Part shown: piece by piece, positions 25,191-32,650 of the stretch
How the letters are laid out: the number at the start of each line of letters is the position of its first letter
Numbering within the stretch: position 1 is the stretch's first letter
Source: an uncultured Gemmiger sp.
GTDB lineage: Bacteria > Bacillota > Clostridia > Oscillospirales > Ruminococcaceae
DNA: 64,000 nt
NCBI GenBank assembly: GCA_944386495.1
Contig: CALXBE010000001.1
Span: forward strand, 62,001-126,000
Direction: 5' to 3'
Made by a program: the position numbers and the translations under genes
The notes under the pieces: generated by a model
Database searches by the model: none
Told to the model about the DNA's origin: nothing
Seen by the model: only the letters and a program-made list of their open reading frames with translations

Positions 25191-25895
25191 TCATCCCCGT
25201 TCTGAAACCGCAAGGCAAATTACACAAACAGACACTGCTCCGGCTTCCAACAGAGCCTGCGCACAGCAGGACACGGTACTGCCGGTGGTCATAATATCAT
25301 CGAGAAGAAGTATTTTCTTTCCTTCCACCTTTTCCGGCGAGGTCACCTCAAAAGCCCCAATCAGATTGGTCAGCCGTTCTTCACGGTCCAATCCTGCCTG
25401 ACGGACTGTGGAGCGAATCTTTTTCAGTGCCTTTGTTTCCACCGGAAGACCTACCAAGCGGCCCAGTTCCCTGGCCATCAATCCGGTGACCCAGTATCCC
25501 CTTCCGGTTTTGCTGTCCGGTACCGGAACAATGCAACCATATTCCAGGGAAAAATCCAGCAGGGATTTTCTTTTATCCGGTTCATAGCCATAAAGCCGGA
25601 CTGCCATAAGTCTGGCAAATCCTGCCGCATACCAGGGCTCACTGCTCTTCATCCTCAGAATTCCGTTCTGAACCAGAGGGTGATGATACTTATAAAGTGC
25701 CGCTGCGCTCTCTATACAATAATAGTAGTGTTTCTCCCGGTCTATCCGAGCCGGTCGGTGAAGAGCCGCCTTTTCCTCCTCCCTGCACTCCGGGCAGAGC
25801 AGTTCCCATCTGGAGGGAATGATGGTTCCGCAGAAAGGACACCGGGGTGGATAAATCAGGTCAATTCCTGTTTCCATCCATCGGTCCAGTTTCAT
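25191..25895 (-). CDS. comF: ComF-family phosphoribosyltransferase-like protein
   Basis: Homologue of ComFC, a protein of natural transformation needed for DNA handling. The 234-residue protein has an N-terminal four-Cys zinc-binding motif (CPFCGT and CPEC) and a type I phosphoribosyltransferase fold with the PRPP loop LLLDDIMTTGSTV near residue 190-202 and the VRQAGLDREER segment. It overlaps the recD2 stop codon by four bases (ATGA), so both are cotranscribed. Whether the cell is transformable cannot be judged here. Confidence 0.9.
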   Translation of the reverse strand: MKLDRWMETGIDLIYPPRCPFCGTIIPSRWELLCPECREEEKAALHRPARIDREKHYYYCIESAAALYKYHHPLVQNGILRMKSSEPWYAAGFARLMAVRLYGYEPDKRKSLLDFSLEYGCIVPVPDSKTGRGYWVTGLMARELGRLVGLPVETKALKKIRSTVRQAGLDREERLTNLIGAFEVTSPEKVEGKKILLLDDIMTTGSTVSCCAQALLEAGAVSVCVICLAVSERG

Positions 25896-28090
25896 TCCAA
25901 TTCCTCCCGAAGCAGTCGGCTCAGGCAGCTGTATCGTTTTGCCTGCCGGGTATTCTGTATCATCTGTTCCACCACCCGTTTACTACCCACCACCACGCAG
26001 AGTTTCCGGGCACGGGTCACCCCTGTATAAAGGAGGTTCCGGTAACAGAGTTTTCGGGGCGGATCACCGGCGGCCAACACCACTGCGGGGAATTCGTTGC
26101 CCTGACTTTTATGGACTGTGATGGCATAGGCCATCTCCAGGTCACCCAGTACATCCTTGCCGTAAGCCACCAGCCGGTCATCCATCTTTACCAGGAGGGT
26201 CTGCTCCTGAGGGTCCACCCGCACAATGATCCCGATGTCTCCATTAAAAACACCGGCGCCCGGTTCCCCATCCTCCCGCTCATAGATCAGGTCATAGTTG
26301 TTCCGCACCTGCATGACCTTGTCTCCCAGGCGGAAGAAGCGGTCCCCCCACTGTATCTCCGGTTTATTCCGATCCGGTGGGTTGAGAAGTCTTTGCAGTT
26401 CCTTGTTCAGTTCGATGGTACCGCCCCAGCCTGTCTTGGTGGGAGTCAGAACCTGGATATCCTGGACCGGGTCATAGCCGTATGCCGCCGGAAGCCGCTG
26501 GCAGACCAGCTGACAGATGGTTTCTGCGCAGGACATCCCGGTCCGTTCCATCAGGAAAAAGTCGTCGCTTTTATCCCCGGCTGCAATCATCTCTCCCTGG
26601 CTGATTCTCCGGGCATTTCTTACGATCAAGCTTTTTTCTGCCTGCCGGAAAATCTCAGTCAGACGAACCACCGGAACAACACCGCTTTGGATGATTTCTC
26701 CCAAAAGATTGCCAGGGCCTACGCTGGGAAGCTGTTCCGAATCTCCTACCATAATGACCCGGCAGCTGGGACGAAGGGCCAGCAGAAGCGCCTGGAACAG
26801 CTTTACATCCACCATACTCATCTCATCCAGAATGACGACGCTCTGTTTCAGCAGATTCTGGCTGTTATGGATGAACCGCACCACTCCGGAGGAGTAATCC
26901 ACCTCCAGCAGACGATGAATGGTGGTAGCCTTGCATTCCGTAATTTCGCTCAGCCGTTTTGCGGCCCGGCCGGTGGGAGCGCAGAGGGCCACCTGTTCCC
27001 CCTGTTCCTGGCAAAGAGCCAGCACTCCGTTAAGTACTGTGGTCTTTCCGGTACCGGGGCCTCCGGTCAGAACAAAGACCCGGTTCTCCATGGCCTTGAT
27101 AATGGCTTCTTTCTGGAGAGGTGCATATTTCAGGTTCTGGGTCTGTTCCAATATTCTGATTTTGTTTTCGATTCCCCGGCTGGGCAGGGGCGGATACTGG
27201 CTGCGCTGTGCCAGGATGGATGCGATGTCTTCCTCCGCCCGCAAAAGGTCAGGAAGGAACAGGTACTCTGTCCCGTCAAACTCTTTCCGGCTCAATTCCT
27301 GGGTTTCCAGCATGGCCTCCACAGACCGGTCCACCTGCTCCGGTTCCAGGCGGATAAAGCTGGCGGTACTCTCCACCAGCCTTTGCCGCGGCACACAGGT
27401 GTGTCCCTGATTGGCGTTATACCGCAGGGCATACAAAGCCCCCGCCGTCACCCGCAGGGTATCCTCCGGCTGTATTTTCTGTTCGGCAGCAATAATATCC
27501 ACCACCGAGAATTTCAGATTCAAAGGCTCTCCGCAGAGGAGATAGGGATTATCCGTCAGCATCTGAAGGGTATGAGGGCCATAATACCGGAACACTTCTA
27601 CCGCCTTTACCGGAGGGATCTGATACCGTCCCAGCCAGGCTACCACTTCCTGGACTCCGAACATGCGGCGGAACTCATTGGAGATAGCCTGTGCCTTTTG
27701 CTCGGTGATTCCCTTGATTTGGGTCAGTTTCATTGGCTCCTGGGCAATCACCTCCAGGGTCTCATCTCCAAACAGGCTTACCAGCTTTTTTGCAGTAGCC
27801 GGGCCCACATAAGGCAATGCTCCGCTGGACAGATAGGCCAGGATTCCCTCCTTCTGCTCCGGGAGCATCACATTGCAGGACTGGGCCTTGAACTGTTCCC
27901 CGTGGTTAGGGTGAACTTCCATCTGTCCGTAGGCTTCCACCTTCTGACCGATGCAGACTTCCCCTACCGTTCCGGCCACCACCACATAGCTGTCCCCGGA
28001 ACGGACCTCAAAAACCGAGTATCCTGTTTCCCGGTTTTCGTAAATCAGGTGTTCTACCACCCCTTCCAGTTTCTGAAGCGGTGCAGGCAT
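25892..28090 (-). CDS. recD2: RecD2-like ATP-dependent helicase
   Basis: SF1B 5'-3' helicase without RecBC partners, important for genome integrity. The 732-residue protein has an N-terminal OB-like region, a tandem helix-hairpin-helix part (YVGPATAKKLVSLFG and IKGITEQKAQAI), Walker A LTGGPGTGKTT near residue 337-347, DEMSMVDV motif II, GDSEQLPSVGPG motif III and the C-terminal YAITVHKSQGNEFP and LLYTGVTRAR motifs. All helicase motifs are intact. It is the first gene of recD2-comF. Confidence 0.95.
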   Translation of the reverse strand: MPAPLQKLEGVVEHLIYENRETGYSVFEVRSGDSYVVVAGTVGEVCIGQKVEAYGQMEVHPNHGEQFKAQSCNVMLPEQKEGILAYLSSGALPYVGPATAKKLVSLFGDETLEVIAQEPMKLTQIKGITEQKAQAISNEFRRMFGVQEVVAWLGRYQIPPVKAVEVFRYYGPHTLQMLTDNPYLLCGEPLNLKFSVVDIIAAEQKIQPEDTLRVTAGALYALRYNANQGHTCVPRQRLVESTASFIRLEPEQVDRSVEAMLETQELSRKEFDGTEYLFLPDLLRAEEDIASILAQRSQYPPLPSRGIENKIRILEQTQNLKYAPLQKEAIIKAMENRVFVLTGGPGTGKTTVLNGVLALCQEQGEQVALCAPTGRAAKRLSEITECKATTIHRLLEVDYSSGVVRFIHNSQNLLKQSVVILDEMSMVDVKLFQALLLALRPSCRVIMVGDSEQLPSVGPGNLLGEIIQSGVVPVVRLTEIFRQAEKSLIVRNARRISQGEMIAAGDKSDDFFLMERTGMSCAETICQLVCQRLPAAYGYDPVQDIQVLTPTKTGWGGTIELNKELQRLLNPPDRNKPEIQWGDRFFRLGDKVMQVRNNYDLIYEREDGEPGAGVFNGDIGIIVRVDPQEQTLLVKMDDRLVAYGKDVLGDLEMAYAITVHKSQGNEFPAVVLAAGDPPRKLCYRNLLYTGVTRARKLCVVVGSKRVVEQMIQNTRQAKRYSCLSRLLREELE

Positions 28091-28148
28091 ATACAGTTCC
28101 CTCCTCTCCTGTCCGGATTTTCAGTGCAGATGTCTTTCTACACCAAAA

Positions 28149-28173
28149 CGCCAGCCTGCAATGCAGGCTGGCG
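28149..28173 (-). terminator. Terminator of metK
   Basis: A perfect inverted repeat around GCCAGCCTGC/GCAGGCTGGC is followed on the minus strand by TTTTGG, eight bases after the metK stop. Confidence 0.8.
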
Positions 28174-28180
28174 AAACATT

Positions 28181-29326
28181 TTATCCAATGGCCTCTCGCA
28201 AGGCATCCACCCGGTCTCTCCGTTCCCAGCTTACATCCAGGTCCTCCCGGCCCATATGACCGTAGGCTGCCAGCTGACGGTAAATCGGTTTGCGAAGATC
28301 CAAATCCCGGATAATTCCCGCAGGGGTAAGGTCAAATACCTTTTTTACCCCCTCCTCAATGCGGGTATCCGGCACAGTCCCGGTGCCAAAGGTGTCCACC
28401 AGCACACTGACCGGATAAGGTACGCCGATGGCGTAGGCCAGCTGCACTTCACATTTGCGGGCATAGCCTGCCGCCACAATGTTCTTGGCCACCCACCGGG
28501 CCGCATAAGCGCCGCTCCGGTCCACCTTGGTGGGGTCCTTGCCGCTGAAGGCTCCGCCTCCATGCCGGGAATAACCACCGTATGTATCTACAATGATTTT
28601 CCGTCCGGTAAGGCCGCAGTCGCCCAGGGGGCCGCCGATGACAAACCGTCCGGTAGGATTGATAAAGTACTGGGTTTCCTCATCCAGAAGATGCGGCGGG
28701 ATCACCGCATGGATGACATACTTCATAATGTCAGAGCGGACCTGGTCCAGAGTGACTGCGGGAGCATGCTGGGTAGAAAGGACAATGGCGGCTACCCGCA
28801 AAGGCTTTCCATCCTCATATTCTACGGTCACCTGGCTCTTTCCATCAGGACGCAGGTAAGGCAGGAATCCATCCTTCCGCATTTTTGCCAGCTGCCGGGT
28901 CAGCTTGTGGGCCAGCATAATGGGCAGAGGCATCAGCTCGGGAGTTTCGTCACAGGCATAGCCGAACATCATTCCCTGGTCGCCTGCGCCGCCCACCTGG
29001 TCATTGGTTCCCAAGGCAATATCGGCGCTCTGGCTGTCAATGCTGGTAATCACACCGCAGGTGTCGGCATCAAAGCCATACTTGGCACGGGTATATCCGA
29101 TTTCCGAAATGACCCGCCGGGCCACCCCTGCAATATCCACATATCCGGTGGTGGTGATTTCTCCCATCACATGAACCAGACCGGTGGTACAGGTGGTTTC
29201 ACAGGCTACCCGGGCATTGGGGTCCTGAGCCAGCAGATCGTCCAGAATTGCATCGCTGATCTGGTCACAGATTTTGTCGGGATGCCCCTCGGTAACGGAT
29301 TCAGATGTAAAAAGATATTTAGCCAT
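28181..29326 (-). CDS. metK: S-adenosylmethionine synthetase
   Basis: Makes S-adenosylmethionine from methionine and ATP. The 381-residue protein contains the [13 protein letters not shown]-terminal motif, the ATP-binding hexapeptide region [12 protein letters not shown], and [19 protein letters not shown]. The ATG at 29326 has GGAGGGAG upstream; an ATG at 29374 would extend into the leader terminator. Transcription starts beyond a separate leader with its own promoter and terminator, so expression is probably controlled by attenuation. Confidence 0.97.
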   Translation of the reverse strand: MAKYLFTSESVTEGHPDKICDQISDAILDDLLAQDPNARVACETTCTTGLVHVMGEITTTGYVDIAGVARRVISEIGYTRAKYGFDADTCGVITSIDSQSADIALGTNDQVGGAGDQGMMFGYACDETPELMPLPIMLAHKLTRQLAKMRKDGFLPYLRPDGKSQVTVEYEDGKPLRVAAIVLSTQHAPAVTLDQVRSDIMKYVIHAVIPPHLLDEETQYFINPTGRFVIGGPLGDCGLTGRKIIVDTYGGYSRHGGGAFSGKDPTKVDRSGAYAARWVAKNIVAAGYARKCEVQLAYAIGVPYPVSVLVDTFGTGTVPDTRIEEGVKKVFDLTPAGIIRDLDLRKPIYRQLAAYGHMGREDLDVSWERRDRVDALREAIG

Positions 29327-29356
29327 AATGCTCCCTCCTGTCCTGGATGGATCTAT

Positions 29357-29503
29357 TAAAAAGAAAACGCTCAATTCCCAGGGTGGGCCTTGAGCGTTAT
29401 CTCACCATGGTATGCTGCCCCTACCGGGCCCTTATACGGCGGCGCCCTCAACTGGGCATAATCCTATAAGGATATAGTACCACGGCAAAAGAATTTCTGT
29501 CAA
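29357..29503 (-). promoter_or_regulatory. metK promoter and structured leader ending in a terminator
   Basis: On the minus strand TTGACA (29498-29503, touching the ribU stop) and TACTAT (29474-29479) are 18 bases apart. The roughly 110-base leader ends in an intrinsic terminator: AACGCTCAA (29390-29398) with TTGAGCGTT (29366-29374), then TTTCTTTTT. Its 5' arm can instead pair upstream: leader CCCAG-TTGAG (29447-29456) matches CTCAA (29390-29394) and CTGGG (29377-29381), giving mutually exclusive folds. A GCCC-GGTA-GGGGC hairpin is predicted between. This looks like a riboswitch or attenuator, but I do not see the SAM-I, SAM-II or SMK consensus. A short stand-alone RNA is the alternative. Confidence 0.65.
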
Positions 29504-30097
29504 TCACTTTTTCCCGTGAAGAACCGGGCTGAGAGGCTTGTAAATCAAGAAGCAAAGGACACTGTCAATGACGCCCTTCAGAAGAGTGAAAGGCATGTTG
29601 AAGATGATGAGGCATTCCAGCAGGCCGTTTACGCCGGGGCGAAGTTCCTGATATGCGGCAATGATGTTGTCCATACCGTGGAACAGGTTGGCGTAGATGG
29701 GATAGCTGATCCAGTAGTTGACCGGTACACTGACAATGGCCATGGCTACTGCTCCGGCAGCAGCTGCAATCAAAGCGCCCTTACGGGTTTTATGATGGCT
29801 GTAAATCAAACCGGCGACCCCCACAAAAGCAGCGCCCAGCAGGAAGTTGCAGAGTTCTCCGACTCCGCCGGTACTGCCGTGGAAAATCATATTGAAAATA
29901 TTTTTCAGCAGGCAGACCACAATTCCATAGACCGGGCCCAAACTGAAAGAAGCCAGCAGTGCGGGCAGTTCCGAAATATCCATCTTTACAAAGGTGGGAA
30001 TAAGAAAGGGCACGCTGAAGTCCAGGAACATAAGGACTGTGGCTACAGCGGCCAGCATTGCGGTAACTACCAGGTTGTGAGTTTTTGTTGTTTGCAT
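29504..30097 (-). CDS. ribU: RibU, riboflavin-specific ECF transporter S component
   Basis: Substrate-binding membrane subunit that imports riboflavin with a shared ECF energising module encoded elsewhere. The 197-residue protein has six hydrophobic segments, the N-terminal LVVTAMLAAVATVLMFLDFSV and the K-M-D-I-S-E-L-P motif (FVKMDISELPALL) typical of RibU. The ATG at 30097 follows GGAGGA by seven bases. The upstream FMN riboswitch with terminator strongly supports riboflavin as substrate. Confidence 0.95.
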   Translation of the reverse strand: MQTTKTHNLVVTAMLAAVATVLMFLDFSVPFLIPTFVKMDISELPALLASFSLGPVYGIVVCLLKNIFNMIFHGSTGGVGELCNFLLGAAFVGVAGLIYSHHKTRKGALIAAAAGAVAMAIVSVPVNYWISYPIYANLFHGMDNIIAAYQELRPGVNGLLECLIIFNMPFTLLKGVIDSVLCFLIYKPLSPVLHGKK

Positions 30098-30162
30098 ACA
30101 GGTTTCCTCCTTGGGGTGTTTTCCCCTATTCAATATTTTGAAAAGTCCATCAGCCTGAGGAC

Positions 30163-30206
30163 AGGAAAAAACAAAGCCCTTTTACACCGAAAAGGTATAA
30201 AAGGGC
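30163..30206 (-). terminator. Riboswitch expression-platform terminator
   Basis: A 13-base stem with one mismatch (GCCCTTTTA..., 30176-30206) is followed on the minus strand by TTTGTTTTTT. It lies between the FMN aptamer and ribU, so FMN binding would stop transcription. Confidence 0.88.
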
Positions 30207-30225
30207 GCAAACATAGCATATGGGT

Positions 30226-30346
30226 GCTCTGTCGTTTCTCTCATCCGGACTATACCGTCGGCCCTGGAGTTTCACCAGATCAGCACCCCAGTATGGAGTG
30301 GTCGCGGGCTATACCGCCGGTGGGGAATTTCACCCCGCCCTGAAAC
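30226..30346 (-). promoter_or_regulatory. FMN riboswitch (RFN element)
   Basis: On the minus strand the hallmark blocks appear in order: AGGGCGGGGTGAAATTCCCC, ACCGGCGGTATAG, GGTGAAACTCCAGGGCCGAC, GGTATAGTCCGGATGAGAG. The aptamer is complete, about 120 bases, and precedes ribU. Confidence 0.97.
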
Positions 30347-30457
30347 AGACTTTTCATTAGCAGTATAGCACATTCTTTGGAAAATGCAACAGGTTTTTAT
30401 CCCGTGAAAGTTTTGAAAAATAGTTTAAATGGATTTTCCTGTCCTGTGCATCCATGT

Positions 30458-30463
30458 TATAAT
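30458..30463 (+). promoter_or_regulatory. -10 box upstream of the MscS-type gene
   Basis: A TATAAT at 30458-30463 points toward the channel gene; the -35 match (TTTCCT near 30435) is weak. Confidence 0.4.
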
Positions 30464-30591
30464 GATACCGTAGCAGTTTGTTTCTCTCCCATGGGAGAGC
30501 TGCAGATGATACGGGGCCCGGGACTTTACTTGTATTTAAGAGAATTGTCCGGCTCCCATTCATGAGAAGTTTAACAAGGAGGAACCGTCTT

Positions 30592-31629
30592 TTGGAAAAT
30601 ATCACAATCGGTCTTGTTCTTCAGATCCTGCTTCCGGCATTGGGCGGCTGGCTGCTCAGCCGGGTGGTCAAGCTCTGGCTGGGGCCCCGTCTTTCCGCAA
30701 AGTTCAAGAGTAAGGAGATGACTGCTCTTGAAATTGTGGTCCGGGAATTTACCATTCCTGTGGAATTGACCTTCCAGGCCATTGGTTATGCCCTGGCTCT
30801 GCAAAGTCTGCCCATTACCCTGCCCGGCTATGAAGCTCTGGTTTTCAAAATTTTACGAGTAGCCATTGTGGCGTTTGGCACCCGGGGACTCTGGGGATGC
30901 TGGCCGCTCTGCAATCTGCTTCTTCGGGAAGTGGGCTCCAAGCTCAGCCTGGAGACAAACCAAATCCTGCTCCGTCTGCTCACCCAGTGCTATAAAATTC
31001 TTACCTTCATTCTGGGAGTGCTTATCATCCTGCAGGAATTCGGGATTCCCGTGGCCGGTCTGGTTACCGGCGTAGGTCTGGTAGGTCTGACTGTTTCCCT
31101 GGGCGCCCAGGAAACCGCCAGCAGTCTGTTTGCCGGGCTGATCCTGATTCTGGAGAAGCCGTTCTCTCTGGGAGACTGGATCACAGTGGGCGGAGTAGAA
31201 GGTTCTGTAGAGGATATTTCCTTCCGCAGCACCAAAATCCGGACCATTGAAAACACCCTGGTCACCCTGCCCAACTCCTCTGTTTCCTCTGCCAACATCT
31301 GGAACTCTACCCGGCGCACCAAGCGTCTGTGCCAGTTTACCCTTGGCCTGACCTACGACACCAGCCGGGAAAAGCTGGAGGAAATCATGGCCGCCGTCCG
31401 TGAGATTCTGGAAGCCTACCCCCATGTAGTGGAAGGCAGCGTCCTGGTGAACATGGCCGGGTTCAGTGCCAGCAGCCTGGATATCTCGGTGGAATGCTAT
31501 CTCTCCACCCTGCTCAAAGATGAATATCTGGCCGACAAGAGCCGCATTTATCTGGAGATTCTGGACAAAGTCCGGGCTCTGGGCGGAGATTTTGCCTTCC
31601 CCTCCACCACTGTATATCTGGAAAAATAA
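30592..31629 (+). CDS. MscS-family mechanosensitive channel
   Basis: Small-conductance mechanosensitive channel protein that releases solutes on osmotic downshift. The 345-residue protein has about four membrane segments; the pore helix and following beta domain are recognisable in GLVGLTVSLGAQETASSLFAGLILI and EKPFSLGDWITVGG, with the later family block VTLPNSSV. The start is uncertain: a TTG at 30592 has AAGGAGGA eight bases upstream, while an ATG at 30562 lacks a ribosome binding site. It stands alone, divergent from ribU and followed by a bidirectional terminator. Confidence 0.9.
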   Translation: MENITIGLVLQILLPALGGWLLSRVVKLWLGPRLSAKFKSKEMTALEIVVREFTIPVELTFQAIGYALALQSLPITLPGYEALVFKILRVAIVAFGTRGLWGCWPLCNLLLREVGSKLSLETNQILLRLLTQCYKILTFILGVLIILQEFGIPVAGLVTGVGLVGLTVSLGAQETASSLFAGLILILEKPFSLGDWITVGGVEGSVEDISFRSTKIRTIENTLVTLPNSSVSSANIWNSTRRTKRLCQFTLGLTYDTSREKLEEIMAAVREILEAYPHVVEGSVLVNMAGFSASSLDISVECYLSTLLKDEYLADKSRIYLEILDKVRALGGDFAFPSTTVYLEK

Positions 31630-31660
31630 TTTTTGCTGTCTCTGCCCTGACAGACAAAGT

Positions 31661-31698
31661 AAAAAGCCGTGGCCCCGATCAAAGGGTCACGGCTTTTT
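31661..31698. terminator. Bidirectional terminator between MscS and ricin-lectin genes
   Basis: An AAAAAGCCGTG/CACGGCTTTTT stem with T-rich flanks on either strand separates the convergent genes. Confidence 0.88.
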
Positions 31699-31711
31699 GT
31701 TTTAATTTCAA

Positions 31712-32437
31712 TTACTTGGAAGCCTTCTTGGCGGCAGGCTTCTTGGCAGGAGCCTTTTCAGCCTTGGGAGCTTCAACCTTTGCAGCAGCCTTGGGAGCGG
31801 CAGTACGCTTGCAGGTCCGCTTTGCGGGAGCCTTCTCGGCCTTGGGAGCCTCAGCGGCAACAGCCTTGGTCTCGGCAGCAGCCTCAGCCTTGGGAGCTTC
31901 GGCCTTTACGGTCTCGGCCTTCTTGACAGGAGCCTTCTTAGCGGCAGGCTTGCGGGCAGCGCGGGCCTTCTTCTCGGCAACCTCGTTCAGGGTCCAAATC
32001 TGGTTCTCCCCGTCCACATCGCTCCAAATCTGGATGCGGGCGCCGTTCTCGGTGCTCATGCCCACAACATCCACGCACTTGCCGGCAGCCATGTGAGACT
32101 TGAGCTTGACACGGCCGTCGTTGGTGAACTCAACAGCCCACAGCTGAGAGGAGCCGTTGCCGCCCTCCCACTGATGGAGCCAGGTTCCGTCCACAGTGCC
32201 GCCCTGCATCAGGTCCAGCATCTTGCCGGTGAAGCGGTTCTCAACCCGGTAAATGCCATCGCCTTCCCGGTTGAACTTCCACTGCTGCCACTCGGCACCC
32301 ATGTTGTCCCACAGCTGGATAGCTGCGCCGTTCTCAGTGTTGTAGTCAGCAACCTCGATCACGCGACCGTTTGCTGCAGAGATGGTGTAGTACTTGTCTG
32401 CGGAGATCACGGTCTGCTGAGTCTTCTTAGTAGCCAT
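31712..32437 (-). CDS. Ricin-type beta-trefoil protein with histone H1-like Lys/Ala/Pro tail
   Basis: A 241-residue protein of unusual design. Residues 12-150 form a ricin-B-type trefoil with three QxW repeats (QQW 51-53, QLW 98-100, QIW 146-148), normally a carbohydrate-binding fold. Residues 155-241 are a low-complexity tail almost entirely Lys, Ala, Pro, Glu, with the block EAPKAEKAPAK at 196-206 and again at 222-232 and PAAKKA near both ends; this resembles histone H1-like or AlgP-like tails. There is no signal peptide or membrane segment, so it is probably cytoplasmic. The ATG has AAGGAGAAG upstream and a near-perfect promoter. Function unknown; nucleic-acid or polysaccharide binding are possibilities. 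Confidence 0.8.
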   Translation of the reverse strand: MATKKTQQTVISADKYYTISAANGRVIEVADYNTENGAAIQLWDNMGAEWQQWKFNREGDGIYRVENRFTGKMLDLMQGGTVDGTWLHQWEGGNGSSQLWAVEFTNDGRVKLKSHMAAGKCVDVVGMSTENGARIQIWSDVDGENQIWTLNEVAEKKARAARKPAAKKAPVKKAETVKAEAPKAEAAAETKAVAAEAPKAEKAPAKRTCKRTAAPKAAAKVEAPKAEKAPAKKPAAKKASK

Positions 32438-32479
32438 AAAATCTTCTCCTTTTTGAATTGGTTATGCCTTGGTGTTTTT

Positions 32480-32590
32480 GAAAAACGAAGTTCTGTGTTC
32501 CTCAGGAAATCACCCTGGCCCAGGATTTCGCCGGGCCTAAAGTTTCTCCTGCAACTTCTTCATTATAACAGCATTATTTTGTTTCGTCAA
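32480..32590 (-). promoter_or_regulatory. Strong promoter and nested-stem 5' leader of the ricin-tail gene
   Basis: On the minus strand TTGACG (32585-32590) and TATAAT (32562-32567) are exactly 17 bases apart. The predicted transcript begins at about 32556 with a three-tier stem: GAAGTT/AACTTC (32553-32558 with 32487-32492), CAGGAGAAA/TTTCCTG (32543-32551 with 32503-32509, one bulge), GGCCC/GGGCC (32533-32537 with 32517-32521), then GTTTTTC. It could stabilise the mRNA or act as an attenuator. Confidence 0.65.
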
Positions 32591-32650
32591 GTCGCACAAC
32601 ATTCTATATCAAAATTTGTGGAATTTTATTTCAAGATTTTTTGGCTTTTT

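Noticed and set aside
29357-29503. Classical SAM-I riboswitch or 6S RNA upstream of metK
   Set aside because: The SAM-I core (GAGGGA, GCAACC-type blocks) is not present, and the leader is too short for 6S RNA. I kept it as an unassigned leader.
31866-32437. Secreted lectin or toxin
   Set aside because: There is no signal peptide or catalytic toxin domain; the protein begins with a short charged stretch and goes directly into the trefoil.
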